Source: Pempheris klunzingeri (lineage: Eukaryota > Chordata > Actinopteri > Acropomatiformes > Pempheridae). From it: DNA of 64,000 nucleotides. Shown here in pieces: positions 48,134-60,958 of this stretch. The position numbers and the translations under genes are program-made. Position 1 is the first letter of the stretch, and the number at the start of each line of letters is the position of its first letter. The DNA lies in assembly GCF_042242105.1 (NCBI RefSeq), contig NC_092013.1, positions 11,587,618-11,651,617 of the forward strand, in the 5' to 3' direction. The notes under the pieces were generated by a model, which saw nothing but the letters and a program-made list of their open reading frames with translations, made no database searches and was not told the DNA's origin.

Positions 48134-51100
48134 ATGGTAACGTTTCTAATTTAATTTATTGCTGTGCTGCTTGTGTCTCATCCTCATGTGTGCGCATCCA
48201 CGCTTGTTGACATCCATCGGCGGTCTCTCGTGTCACTGTGTCTCCTGACGAGTGAGGAAGAAGGCACAGTCCTCCTCCGTGTGTGTGTGTGTGAGTGTTT
48301 TTTTTTTGGTTTTTTTTATGCCATAGACATCTGTCATCTCCATCCTCATCACTGCCCCGCTTCTCTTCCGACCTCCACAAGCCATTTGATCCATCACCGG
48401 ACAATCACCCTGTGTGTTTAATATAAATATGTGCATAAAAAAAAAACCCAGAAGAAGCACCGTCAGACTGTTGTTTTTGTTTGCCTGTTTGCACACATAC
48501 GTAACGCTGGACCCTGCATCGCCTCCATCGCTTTGCTGCTGCATAAGCATCTCACTTTCTGTGAAAAGATCAGGGAATGATTAACCGCCAGGGACTGCAG
48601 TCATCTGGTTTTCCTCTCCATTACAATGTGATTGCAACCTACTTTGTTCGCCCCAAAAAAAAAAAAAAAAAGAAAGAAAGAAAGAAAGAGAACCCTGCTT
48701 CGCATCTCTGTGGCTGATTTTTTATAATAGCACGTGTGCTCATTTCGCACTGTCACGCAAATAAAACGCATAGAAATCCTCGCTCCGTCCCGTCTGGAGA
48801 AATTAGAGCAGCGCTGTGAGATGTTTGGTGTCATGTGTCCGCCCCAGCTCATGTTTGCATGGTCTGATTACACTGTTTTGACGTCAGGCAGAGGGGTCAT
48901 TAACAATCCCACCATCTGCCAGGCTGCACATAGGCTGCCATAAGCTATACGCAGCGCCGGACAGGGAATCCCCTCCTGTATCAATCAGATGTCTGCACAG
49001 GGCTCATTGTTTTAAAGGGATTACAGTATTATTACAGAAAAGGCAGACAGACATTTAGGTTCATGGCTGAATCAGACAGAATGATCCAGAGTGAGATTTG
49101 CATTTACTATCCATCATCATCATCATCATTATTATCATCATCATCATCATCATCATAACTGCCACTTGCTCCACACCACCACTGTTTTAAACTGTGCCAC
49201 GCAGTGTGCTCTTATTCCTCATATGCTGTCTATACCTAATGCCTCTTTAAAAGAAAAGAGTTCCAAAGTAACTTGTCTGTGGTCAGTTTCCGAGGCTGTG
49301 CAGGGCAGGAAGCAGTGTAATTATGTATCATCTAATTAATGCATGATGGCCTCTCTGTGTACTCTCTGATGCCGCGGCCACATAAGTCACAGGCATCAGC
49401 ACCAGTGGTCGAAAGTAACTTCCTGCAAGTACTCCCATCTCAGGAGCCAAAGTAGAATGAGCGATGAGCAGATATCTATTTTGAGTCTGTAACCCCCCCC
49501 CCTACAAAATGTGGTAATAATTATACAGATATAATAATTATACAAAAAAAAACAAATGCTCAGTTTAAACCAGGTTTTATTCATTGTGCATTAATTATTG
49601 GAAACTGTGATCGTCATATGTGTCAAATTTTTTGTTGACAAATGTCACATTTCTGTATGTTCAGCTGAGCTGTTGTGTCCAACCACAACACTCAATGGGC
49701 TACGCTGAAACAAATTAATTATAAGTGGAATAAATGATCACTCTGTCTACAGTATTTATCCCATATTAGTTCCAGTTATTTCCAGGATACGTGTAGATGT
49801 TATAAATATTTGATATATTTACATACTACTGTTGGAAAACCAAAAACTGCCAAGGCAACCCACAGCTTGTCTGTTCTGGCACCATCAGATAAAGAAAAGG
49901 CCAAGAAATACAACCAGGGTGTAGCGCTGGCCCTTTTATGGTATCTAGAGTATCTGGAGTAGATTTGAATACATATCATGGCTTCTCCACTTGAGTCATT
50001 GAGTTGAAGTCATGTCAGTAGTACTGTAGTAGTTGTAGTACTCTGTCCACTGCTGATTACCTCCCCCCCGCCCTCTCGTTCTCTCAGCTGGACAAGAGCG
50101 AGGTGGCAACTTTAGGCCTACCCTCCACCACCAGCCATGGAGGCTCTGACAGCAACATCAGTGCAGACGGAGCGGCAGCAGCGTCGGGGGTCATGGCCGG
50201 GGGTGCTGAGTGTTCGGGGGTCGGCGAGCCGCAGAGGACACGTGCTGCTCTGGAGCACCTGCAGCAGAAGATCCTGAAGGTCACCGAGCAGATTCGGGTG
50301 GAGCAGGAGGCCCGCGACGACAACGTTGCTGAATACCTGAAGTTAGCCCACAACGCAGACAAACAGCAGGCGTCCAGGATCAAGCAGGTGTTTGAGAAGA
50401 AGAACCAGAAGTCGGCACAGACCATCGCACACTTGCACAAGAAACTAGAGCACTATCATAAGAAGCTAAAGGAGATAGAGCAGGTAGGTGAGCAGGTGCA
50501 GTTAGTCTGTATAAGAACATGTGGTATCTTCATGTGGAGCTGGCGACTGTTTTGAATCATTATCTCATGACTCACTCAAACAAGTGTTGAACTATCTTTG
50601 TGAGGACAGTTGTGTCCAAATATAGACTGATGATTCTCATCTCTTAACACTTCTTTAAACCAATGCATCATCCTGTGTCTCACCTAATTCTCTACAGAGC
50701 CTGCTTTCCTCATCTATCTTCCTGCAGTTCCCCCCTTGAAACCTAATCACCTCTCTCCTACCTTAGATCCTCCACTTCTCTGCTTCCTCATTTCTCTTCC
50801 CTCTCTACAGAATGGACCAGCCCGGCAGCCCAAGGATGTCCTGCGGGACATGCAGCAGGGATTGAAGGACGTTGGGGCCAATGTTCGTGCTGGGATAAGT
50901 GGTTTTGGAGGCGGAGTAGTTGAAGGGGTCAAAGGTGGAGTATCTGCCCTCACTCACACAGCCGTGGTCTCCAAGCCGAGAGAGTTCGCCAGTCTTATCA
51001 GGAACAAGTTTGGCAGCGCGGATAATATCGCTCACCTAAAGGACACTCTCGAGGACGGAGTCGGGGGCCACTCTGACGACACCCCCACTCCTCGTGCCCT

Positions 51101-53315
51101 GAGTGGAAGTGCCACTCTGGTCTCCAGCCCAAAGTACGGCAGCGACGACGAGTGCTCAAGCGCCACGTCCGGCTCCGGAGCAGGCAGTAATTCTGGTGGG
51201 GCAGGTGGAGGAGGGGGGCTCTTAGGACCAATGATGGGGAGCCCCAGACTGGACGGGCACCACCACCATCACCATCACATGCACAGCTCATGGGACTCTC
51301 TACTTGAGGGCCTGCAAGAGATCAAGGCCAGCCAGGCGCACATGGAGGATGCCATCGAAGACATGAAGGGCCAGCTGCAGAGTGACTACTCCTACATGAC
51401 ACAGTGCCTGCAAGAAGAGAGATACAGGTACACATAAAAAAAAACAGTCACTCTTATGAATTGTATTCACTGTAGCCTTCACAGTGTACTTCACTTGAAG
51501 GATAAGGCTGGGAATATTCTGTATTTTTGTCATTGTCAACAAATCCCATGAAAAGATCAGCAGCACATCAGTCCATCTGTCAACACTTCCCAACGCTGTC
51601 AGTGCCTTTAAGCCCAAAACCTTGTTCTTACTGAGGATATAAATCTTTAAAGCTAGTCACAAATATATACTTTCATTTTTTTTTAAAAAGACAAAATAAT
51701 TTCCTGTCACAGCTTCATGTTGTAGTTGCTGCAAACCTTACCCTAACAGGAGTAAGTAGTGAATTTGTTGGGGACTATTTTCAGCTGTGGATGAATACAC
51801 ATTTGATGCGCTAGCAAATATTTTCCACAGCAGCATTGTGGTCATCTCAAATAAACCACATTGAGACTCAACTGTCCACAAGGTCAGGTATTTTCTGTGT
51901 ATCCAAAGCTCCAGAAACCATTAAAAACACTTGAATGAGCCACATTGTGTGTTTTTAATAGTTTTTCAAGGACTGTGGCACAGAGGAATAAGCTATATCA
52001 GGCTTTGGATACACAGAAAATACAGGACATTATAGACAGTTGAGTTTGGCATGACCTTTTGCATTACTTTGAGGATTCTTATGTGTGTTTTGCACTGTTT
52101 ATTCAGGTATGAGCGACTTGAAGAACAGCTAAATGACTTAACGGAGCTGCACCAGAATGAGATGACCAACCTTAAGCAGGAACTCGCCAGCATGGAGGAA
52201 AAAGTTGCCTACCAGTCCTATGAGAGAGCAAGGGACATTCAGGTAAAATCATGGAATTAATCAAAAGCCCCTGAGACCTTGACTTCAGATCTCAAATATC
52301 TTAGTAGTAGTATATCTTAGTAGTATAACCACCTGTAAGAATTGTTGTGTTTTTGTTAGCTTAAAATGAGCTCTTTATATCTACTTGAAGAGCAGGTCAT
52401 CACCACCATGTCTCTACGGTGGCCCAGAACAGACAAACAGGGCCTTTTGAGATTTAAGAAGAAGTGACAGCTCCAATGTGGTGGGGTGAAGGCATCAGTT
52501 GGAAGATGAAGAAGAAGAAACAAGAGGAACAATATGTTTTGTTTTGACAAATGGAGGATCATTGTGAATATTTAGCACAAGAAAAAGCAAATGAGCGTGA
52601 ATCCTTGTCAGCCACCGTAGCTTCTCCTACATGCCTGTTAAAGGAGGGGTAAGGCGAGGGGTATTCTGTGGGTCACAATCTGCAGCCACACTCTCTAGAT
52701 GCCACTAAGTCCTGCACACTGCACCTTTAATAAGAAAAAAAACATCTTTAGTTAATTAAGAGCGAAACACTGAAAAGCTCAGCTGTTTCATCAGGATCAA
52801 CATTTGATTGACAGCGACCACTCAACCTGCCACTAGATTTTGTTGCTAAATCCTGATTGGTCCACTGGTCTATGTGATATCACAGTGTTCCAACAGAGCC
52901 CCGCCCACTTCAGCCTGTCAAAGATGATAGAAAATAAGTTATCAGGGCCTTTAATAGAAGCTGCTGAGGAGAAAACCGCACTGTGGTTACTCTGTGTCGG
53001 TCTCTGTTCCTACAGGAGGCTGTGGAGTCGTGCCTGACCCGCATCACCAAGCTGGAGCTGCAGCAGCAGCAGCAGCAGGTCGTCCAGTTGGAGGGAGTGG
53101 AGAACGCCAACGCTCGAGCCCTGCTGGGAAAACTCATCAACGTCATCCTGGCGCTCATGGCCGTGCTGCTGGTCTTCGTCTCCACCTTGGCCAACTTCAT
53201 CACGCCGTTGATGAAGACCCGAGCCCGGGTGGCCGCCACCGTCCTGCTGACCTTACTGCTGTTCGTCCTGTGGAAGCAGTGGGACTTTGTGGAGCCGTGG
53301 CTGCTGCCCAGCTGA
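48134..53315 (+). CDS. tmcc2: transmembrane and coiled-coil domain protein 2, short isoform
   Basis: Exons 48134-48136 (ATG, inferred), 50088-50483, 50811-51427, 52107-52242 and 53016-53315 give 483 codons. The product would start [15 protein letters not shown] coiled coil ([20 protein letters not shown]) is followed by a Gly-rich stretch ([20 protein letters not shown]), [20 protein letters not shown], a seven-His run, and a second coiled coil ([20 protein letters not shown]). Two C-terminal membrane segments lie at about 424-446 and 455-472, ending WLLPS. These features fit TMCC2, an ER-membrane protein, better than TMCC1 or TMCC3. Exon 50088 has no in-frame ATG before its conserved part, so an upstream exon must supply the start. 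The long N-terminal exon of full-length TMCC2 was not found in 45.8-50.0 kb and may be missing or lie elsewhere. Confidence 0.88.
48656..48690. repeat. A-run with (AAAG)n
   Basis: Fifteen or more A followed by about five GAAA/AAAG units, in tmcc2 intron 1. Confidence 0.85.
49110..49157. repeat. (CAT)n microsatellite
   Basis: Interrupted CAT/ATC trinucleotide run in tmcc2 intron 1. The histidine-rich frame through it is not a gene. Confidence 0.9.
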
Positions 53316-53876
53316 GCTCCCAGTGAGAGAGACAGAGAGAGACTCCAGAAGGGACCAGAGCAGAGACAGACCACCACTTAAGGATGCAGAGACAGAAATA
53401 GAGTGAGAGCCACTGCACGTGTTCCCTTTGAGTGTGAAGTTGGAACATCAGAGGACAAAACATGGCACTTTGAATGGACGAGATCCGGCTGACAGAGACT
53501 GGTGAGAGGTGTTTACAGTGACACAAACAGAAATTCTCTGCTTGCCAAGCGACAAAAGACATCATCTCATCTCACCCCAAACCTGTTGGTGTTGATGACC
53601 AATCATTGATTGCTTTGCTGTCACCAAAAACTGAGTTTCTTGCAAGAAATCTTTGGATCGTCTTTTTCTAATTATTTATGATACATGAATTACAAAGACT
53701 TAGAGCAACTTATACTGACTTTAAAATGCTGATCATGTTTGCTGTAACCTTCATGTTGAAGCTATAGTATATTTCAGAGGGGAGGGTTTTTCATGAATGT
53801 TATGTGGTCATGCATGTCCTCATATGTGCACTAAGATGCATCTAGCTGGCATGAGGTAACATTTCATCAATGACAA

Positions 53877-53882
53877 AATAAA
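53877..53882 (+). terminator. probable polyadenylation signal of tmcc2
   Basis: AATAAA about 560 bases past the stop; 53316-53876 is the likely 3' UTR. Later AATAAA sites exist near 54252. Confidence 0.5.
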
Positions 53883-54394
53883 TTCTTCTATAACTGCCAT
53901 TTTGTTGTCAGAAATACAGTGCAGATATGTTGTATCTCAACTCAGTGTCATTCCTGGTTTGTTTCACATCCTGTTCTGGTGTTGAAGCAGTGCTTTTAGC
54001 ATTTCTTTCTTTTTTTGGTCTTTTTTCTTGAGGTTAAATGAACTGTTACAAAAAAATGCTGATATCTACAACAAACTCACCATATTAATTCAACTATGTG
54101 AAATCTGTTCTGTCCATAAATGCTATTTCATAACCACTGTTGTAGAACTGCTACTATCCACGGTGTCAAATTAACTGGCATGTCAAATTGTATCAAAGTT
54201 TATATCCAGTTTGCAAAAAATAATTATTGCTGTTTTATTAAACAATGTAAGAAATAAACAATTTCATATATTAGGCTGACCTTGAATATATCCTCATCCT
54301 CCTTTTGCTGAGACTGAATTTTACTGATTGAAATGTTAAGATAAGAAATGGATAAGAGAGCAACATCCTCCATCGCATAAGATATAAAAATGAT

Positions 54395-54850
54395 GGTACC
54401 ACTTTCCAATAAGGCACCTTTCATAGAGGGTTTATAAGCTGTAACTATTAGCTTTATTATCAGTATATGATACTATATTTCCCAAAGCTATACAACCCTC
54501 TTTAAAGACATTAACAAGAGCAACTTTTGGGTTGCCAGGTTGGGAAACTCCATTACTGAACTCTATAAAAAAAGGGTTGCTGAGAACCTGGACTAAAATC
54601 CACTTAAAAACAACTTATTGAGCATTAATTAATGATTACCTGCATTATAACTGCATTAATACCTGATAGAAAGGCTAAACACCAGTCAACAGGGTTTTTT
54701 CACAACCTGGCAACCTATTTGTTTCATGAATGTCTCATTTCTGCTCTTTATAGCATGAGTCAATTCTTTTGAAATCACTAATAAAGCTATTGGTCACAAC
54801 TTGTAAACACTTTTTTAAAGGGTTTCTTATTTGACACTGGTATTGAATTA
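54395..54850. mobile_element. MITE-like fold-back element
   Basis: The outer arms (about 54395-54475 and 54765-54850) are imperfect inverted copies over roughly 80 bases: CCACTTTCCAATAAG opposes CCAGTGTCAAATAAG, and TATTAGCTTTATTA opposes CAATAGCTTTATTA. A second inverted pair nests inside, GGTTGCCAGGTT (about 54531) against AACCTGGCAACC (about 54702). No coding capacity. Confidence 0.75.
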
Positions 54851-56190
54851 ATGATAAACAGTTTAAAAGCAGTAATTCCTAGAATATTAGAACCATAAAA
54901 TAAATAATTTAAAATGAATAAAACAACTGATGTAAATACAGCTGATCATATTTCAAATCAGCGACATTATTGTGCTTCATATGTTATTATGAACACAGCC
55001 ATAGTTAACGTTTGTATTTAACTATGGTTTTGTGCTCATGATGTTAAATGTCTTCATTTGAAAAAGGAAGAATGTGTTATTTCTTCTCACTTTATAGACA
55101 ACAGCAGTCTCATAGTTCACTAACAGGAATAATTAATAAAATCTTACAAACAATATATTGTGGTTTATGTTACATGTCCCAGATGTTGCTTTATAGATAT
55201 ATAAATGCATTCAGGACATGATTTTCCAAATTAAAAACTGTACATTTATTAAATGGGAAAGAGATCATCAACATAAAAAAAACACAGCAGTTCACTGCTA
55301 AGAAGAGAAATAATCTTCAAAGATTATTTACCTTTGAAGCCTTCTCATCAGCAGCATCTTTGTCTGAGACAGATTACATTTATTCTAGGTTTTCAAATCT
55401 TTAAGAACGCATTAGAGAAGCAGAATTAATGGGAGGTCTCAGATCAGCTATGAATCCATCTGCTAATCCGGGGGATTATTTCAGTTCTACTTCACTGTAT
55501 CCGCTTCTGTTATGATGCTGAATTTATGAAAAGATGATTGCCAGCTCCATTTATGTACATTGAACACAGATGCATCTTATCCATAAAATAAATATGCAGC
55601 AGATAGATGCTGCAGGCTGTGACGGCCGAGTGAGTGAAATGCTCATAACCTGAATGTCCACGCCTCCGTCTTTTAAGACATTTTGATTTTAAAATGATCG
55701 TTCCAAAATGAATACAACGATGGATACAAAAGTTTGCTTTGTCTTTTTAATAATTACTGTCAGGCAAAACCCATATGACCATTACATTTATGACAGGTAT
55801 TCTTACAGTACAAGACAGAACTCAAGGGGATCAGAGCCAGTGGCATGGCCACACCTGACCACTAAAAAGTAAGACATTCATCGTCATTAGATTGTTCCAA
55901 CTTTTACAGAGTTCACAAATGTGTTTTGCATTTGACTCGTATCAAACACAACAGTTTTTCTTGATTACCTAGCAAATTCTAAAGACCTTGATAGAAACAG
56001 CAGAGTAGAAAAAAAATATTGTATAACAAGCAGTAGAATTCCTGATTTTATCTTAATTTCCTGTCAAGATGCAAGATGTACAATATATTGCTTTCAGGTG
56101 CTCAACTCAAAATGGGTATCCCAGGTCTCCCAAAAACACATTCTTCAGTATCGCAGTCTGCCCTTTCACTCGTTTTTTTTCCACCTCCTG
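54851..56190. other. convergent spacer between tmcc2 and usp49
   Basis: AT-rich, no supported gene. Minus-strand AATAAA candidates lie at 55245-55250 and 55379-55384 and could end a long usp49 3' UTR; this cannot be settled from sequence. Confidence 0.4.
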
Positions 56191-56193
56191 CAG

Positions 56194-56292
56194 TTAAAGA
56201 GCAGGCGCAGTGCCTCCGACCCGGGCTCAGACTACCCTAACAATTACACCACAGGGGGAGCTGCCGTTTTAAAAAGACGATACAGGAGCTAA
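56194..56292 (+). CDS. orphan terminal-exon-like ORF, possible alternative last exon
   Basis: A T-rich tract and CTCCTGCAG acceptor precede a 32-codon open frame (KSRRSASDPGSDYPNNYTTG, then GAAVLKRRYRS) ending in TAA at 56290-56292. A plus-strand AATAAA follows at 56436-56441. The acceptor is phase 0 and so compatible with the phase-0 donors of tmcc2 at 50483 and 52242. I do not recognise the peptide. It could be an alternative tmcc2 3' exon, an exon of an unseen gene or chance, and it lies antisense to the likely usp49 3' UTR. Confidence 0.3.
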   Translation, partial: LKSRRSASDPGSDYPNNYTTGGAAVLKRRYRS

Positions 56293-57318
56293 AAGATGAA
56301 CAATCACAAAGATAGGACCAACAAGATTAGCCCCTCCTCAAAAGTGCAGCTTTCCATCACTCATCATCAATCAAGTGTCTGAAACTCATCCTTTTTGCTT
56401 CTTGTTCACGGAAGCGAAACATAGAATGGCTACAAAATAAACTGAAACAGAAACTACTCCTGTTCACAGAGAGCGCAGGACACAGTATCCAGTCAGAGCA
56501 GTACGATTGAGGAGAGGACATGATGAAGTACAAATGACACAGGGATGAGTATTAAAAGTTTCCAGAGCTGACATATCACAATAATTAAAAAAGCTGAACA
56601 GGCAGCAACACAGACTGTGGACTTAAGTCTGTCGTCTCATTCAAGTGGGACTATACAGTAACGTTGAAAGATGTACCTCTTATAATATTTAGTGCATTGG
56701 CATCAGATGTACATTTCTATATAAAACGCACATGAACAACATTATTGTGCTAAAAATGCCCTGAAGTCCAGAATCTGTGTTGCCTTTGAATGTAAAATGC
56801 TGTCTCCAGAGAGCGGCAGACTCAATAAACATGAGTCTGATTGTTTTTAAAAAAAACATGGACACACAACGTGGTGTTCAGCAGGACAGAGTCGGACCTG
56901 CTGCCACAGTCTTCAGGCCATTAATAACCTATATGCTGGTCCCACAGGCTGAGAAACCTGTGGCCTCGTTTATGAAAAGGTTTTTGATTTTTTTTTTTTT
57001 TTATATATATATATTTTTTTTTCAGTTAAAAATCCAAACTTAACCCAAAATGTCAATTACAGCGTTTTAATCCAAATTTACCTATCATTTTCCTTGGCAT
57101 CATTACAGTATGTATACGGCTTTCCTCATCTGGATTATGCTGCTAAAATTTTCTCCTTGACTCATGATTGTGGCCGTCCTACTGCCCTCATTGCCATCTT
57201 TTTTTAGTAAATTATTTTAGCATGATTGTTTAATGACATCTGGGAAAACACCAGAGAACTTTTTCATAAACGCAGCCTTTAGTTGCCACGTACAGGTCGA
57301 CATCACAGCAAGAGGTAC

Positions 57319-60300
57319 CTAGGCAGACCTCTGGGTATAGAAGAGAATATAGGCCTGAGTGTTGCACACTTCCTCCACACTGCAAACCTTCATCTCAGAG
57401 TCATTACAGTGGACCCAGAAACCTGAAAGACAAGGAAGGTTAAATACGCAACAGAACAACAGGACGCTCACATATTGATCTGACTCAAGCCCAGCCTCTT
57501 CCTCACCTCCTTCTGTGTTGTAGCAGTATGCGGTGTAGTGCCCTGAGCCGAAGCCTTTACCATGATGCATGACCACAGCAGACAGATCGTAGGTGTAGCC
57601 TCCTCTGTGGACAGAGTGACCTGAGCCCGTGCAGCAGTATGGTTTGATGTTCAGAACTTGGTCAAAGGCCACGTGGACGCCGATTTTCTCCCTATGGTTC
57701 CGCCCAGACCATCTGCCGTGCAACAGGGACTAGTTAGTCACAAGGATCCACAAGCAACACACTAAACGCTACAGCTCCCACACTTCAGCACTTTGCTTTC
57801 AGCCACAAAAACACAACACAACAAACAAGACTGTGTTTCTCAGACTGCTCAGAATAGGTGTGTGATTTAATTAGAAGTAAACACGATGTGTAATCAGCCT
57901 GAAGGGAAACTTGCCTGAAGCGTTTGAGGTGCAGCCGTAGAACCTGAGGTAAACGGTATATCAGAAGCTGCTTACGTGCCTCTGACAGAACTAAGGGTTT
58001 GTGGGATGATTTCCGTCTTCTTTCTGACAAACCATGAAACAATAAACGGTCATGTTAATCCAAGGCTGTCGACAGCAGGCTAACACTCCTCCCCGAGGCC
58101 ACTGCCTCAAAACTGAACATTTTCATCACTTTCGATTCAATCTAAAACGATGCCTTAAAATTCGATTTTGTACATTAATTATAAGTCATTTTAAAGTAAG
58201 TAAATTTAAATTCACATCATTCAAACAAAATTTCTCCGGCAGTAATGTCACTTAAAGTTACTGTACTAGTAAGAAAGCAATTTGTGGAGAGGCATAATTC
58301 AGATTTATCCAACTCCAGGTGATGAGAAATGACCAATTTTGCTTTGGACGTGTTTTCAGAGGCTGCTGACTCTGCTTTGCGTCGTATTAAACATTGTACT
58401 GACTGTTGCAGTGGTTGCAGGCGTAAATGCTGCCTTCCAGCGCCTCCATCTCCGTAAACTTGGACAGCATCTCAGTGAGGGTGCAGCTGCGCTGGTAAGC
58501 TGCAGAGCCTGAGCCTTTGTCCACACTGTGGTACCGCTCCGGAAACTCCAAAGACAAATCCCAGAATGGCTCGACTGTGTTAGACTTGTGCTTACAGGAC
58601 AGACACGTCACCTAAAGAAAAAAAAAAACAGTAGAGGAACAGGTGAGGACTTCAGCAGTAGAGATGTTTGTTAAGGAAGTCTTCGTTTCAGACATTTTGT
58701 TGAATAGAAAATATCCGAGTGTTAGAATATTTTAAAAAAAAACATCAAAGTGCAGCTGATTTGTTGTTGCCAGGACGATGAAACACATTATTTGGTAATC
58801 ACGTTGTCAGAGAGTTAGACGAGGGACGCAGCATCCTGAAAGTCTTTTTTGAGTGATATTCAAAATTAAAAACAAATGGTCTATTTTGGTCTACTGTCAC
58901 ATCTCATTTGTAAAGAAGTCGCTGTTGTGCCTTCTTTTCAAATGGTTCTGAGTTTAAAGGCGGGTTTGTAACTAAGGCTTTTAAGATTAAAGAAAAAAAA
59001 GCCAGAACAGGTGGGTTAGGAAGAACAAATAAGGGCGTGCAGGTCTCCAGTTACATCATCACAACAACGATCTTCATCATAAGGACTCATTATGTCAGTG
59101 CTGCACGTTTAACATTAAATATTATGATAATTTGGGCCATGGCAGTCATGCTAAAAAATGTTAATATTGATGCGTGTCTGATGCCTCACCTGGCTGAGTA
59201 GCTGCCCGTGAAAGATGGTGTTTAGAACCTTTAGCACTTGCTTGGACAGTTTCCTCTTTGTGATGGGGATAACTATCCTGCGTTTGGACCCCTCTGTGTC
59301 CAGCTCCTGCTGCACCTTGTCCAGCAGCTCACACAAGAACTCCTGGGCATCCTGCTGGTCGTAACCACGGAAAGCTGGGATGAGGTTCCACACAGAGTGC
59401 AGCATGGCAAAGGGAGACACTAATGTCCACCGGCCCGACCACATGACCCTGAAAAGTGTATGCAACTCATGGCACAGAGACATCTGCTGGCGGGTGGAGC
59501 AGCGAGGCTCCTTGGGCTGGACCAACTCTGCAGCCTGTGGGGAAGGCAGGGTACTTTCCTTTTTGCCCACTGGCAAATTCCAACTGCCTGCCTTCCCCAT
59601 GCGTCCAAGAGGGCACCCTGACAGTGCTGTGTTACCGCTGCTGACTACGCCTCCTGTCACACCCTTCACTCCCTGGGAGTGATTGGTCTTGGCCAGCAGC
59701 TCCTCAGTCTCACACAGGTCCAAAGTGAGAAAACACTCCCTGAATTTCTGCAGGTGGCTCAGCACTTGCAATATTGAGTTCATGTAGCATGTGTTCCCCA
59801 AATTGCGCAGACCAGTGACACCTGGAGCGAGTCTCCGGCGGGTTACCGCATGTGTGGAGTAATACCTCCTCAGTTTAGCAGCTCTGCCATTCTGAGGAGG
59901 CTTACGGGACAGAGTCAGAAGGGAAGGCTTCTTGGGAGGAGGAGCAGGAGGAGGAGGTAGGCGTTCTGGAGGGTCGCGAAATTTGCGAGGAATGAGTGTG
60001 ATGGTTGAACGTGGCGCCTGAGTAAGAAGCCTAGCACTCTTTCTGGGAGGGACACTGCCAAGCTCTTCCAGGAGTCTCCTTTTTACCTCTTTTTTTTGTC
60101 TTCTAGCTTCCTCAAGTTTCTCTTTACGCTGATTCTGCAGGTCCTGATGCTTGCTGATCCACATCTGAAGCATCTTCCCTAGAAGTGCTTTTCTCCTGTG
60201 ACGCAACGCCAGCTGCATGGCGGGCTGTGGCCCACCTTCCCCAACCCATGGGGCCCCTGTCGAGGAGCGTAGCGAGCGTCTACCCGGGCCGCGAACAGTT

Positions 60301-60599
60301 GAGAGCGCCCCTCTGAGGAGTTTGAGGTCGCCCTCCGCGTTATCATTGAGTACATAGTCTCCACAGGCAAAACAGAAGACATCCAGCTCACGCACCTCCA
60401 TAGCCAGTGGGTGGTGTGACTCCTGAAAGTGTTTGAGTGAATGCTCCTCCATGAAACGTCCACAGGCCACGTGGGAGCACTTGAGGCAGGCCCACACTGA
60501 ATCTGTGGTGCTGCAGTCGACACAGTGCCATTTTTGTGGATTGAGGATGGAATGGTCTTGGCCCAGACGAAGGCGCCCCACGTGCTTACAGCGATCCAT
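57319..60599 (-). CDS. usp49: ubiquitin carboxyl-terminal hydrolase 49
   Basis: Coding exons 60599-59190, 58611-58400, 58019-57915, 57712-57507 and 57422-57319 sum to 2037 bases, 678 codons plus stop (human 688). Residues 1 to about 97 form a ZnF-UBP with the start [21 protein letters not shown] basic, coiled linker and a proline run ([12 protein letters not shown], about 213-224) follow. The USP catalytic domain has the Cys box [13 protein letters not shown] (Cys271), [12 protein letters not shown], zinc-binding CxxC pairs in exon 2, the His box [14 protein letters not shown] (His634) and WVHCND (Asp652). All catalytic residues are intact. USP49 is a nuclear deubiquitinase reported to act on histone H2B; the sequence separates it from its paralogue USP44 by overall match. 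The intron after 57915 has a GC donor (CAG|GCAAGT). The start is the first ATG of the frame. The gene is convergent with tmcc2. Confidence 0.95.
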
Positions 60600-60838
60600 C
60601 TCTCCAGATACACATGTGGCCTCAGTTATAGGACACACGTCCTGTAACCAAGCTGAAACTCATCCTGAGGGAAGATTTATGGGGAAAAACAAATAGGTTA
60701 AGATCTGATCATGCCACCCAGCAAAAGGGCTGAGAAACTGAGATATAGACCATCACTAGTCTAAATTATTCAAATGAGCATACATACACTGCACAGTATG
60801 GAAAGTGAAAGAGAAATTTAAAAAAAAGGTACACTTAC

Positions 60839-60958
60839 TGTGTAAGTAGTTTGCTTGATCAGGTTTGGGACAATACATCACAACATCTGCAGAGAACTCA
60901 GCAGCGTTCAGCTTGATCCCCCATGTCCACTGTCACCACCAGCATCAACAGGATCGTT
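60839..60958 (-). other. usp49: usp49 5' UTR exon (inferred)
   Basis: A minus-strand segment is bounded by a TCTCTCAG acceptor and an ACA|GTAAGT donor, both good matches. It lies between the CpG promoter at 62 kb and the coding exon, whose acceptor is at 60665-60666. It has no frame joined to the main ORF. The interval 60960-62090 is intron with A/T runs and no other feature. Confidence 0.55.

Noticed and set aside
49091-49339. Histidine-rich frame
   Set aside because: Produced by the CAT microsatellite.
60600-60638. N-terminal extension of usp49 ([12 protein letters not shown])
   Set aside because: It begins with GTG, not ATG, and the conserved protein starts MDRCKHVG.
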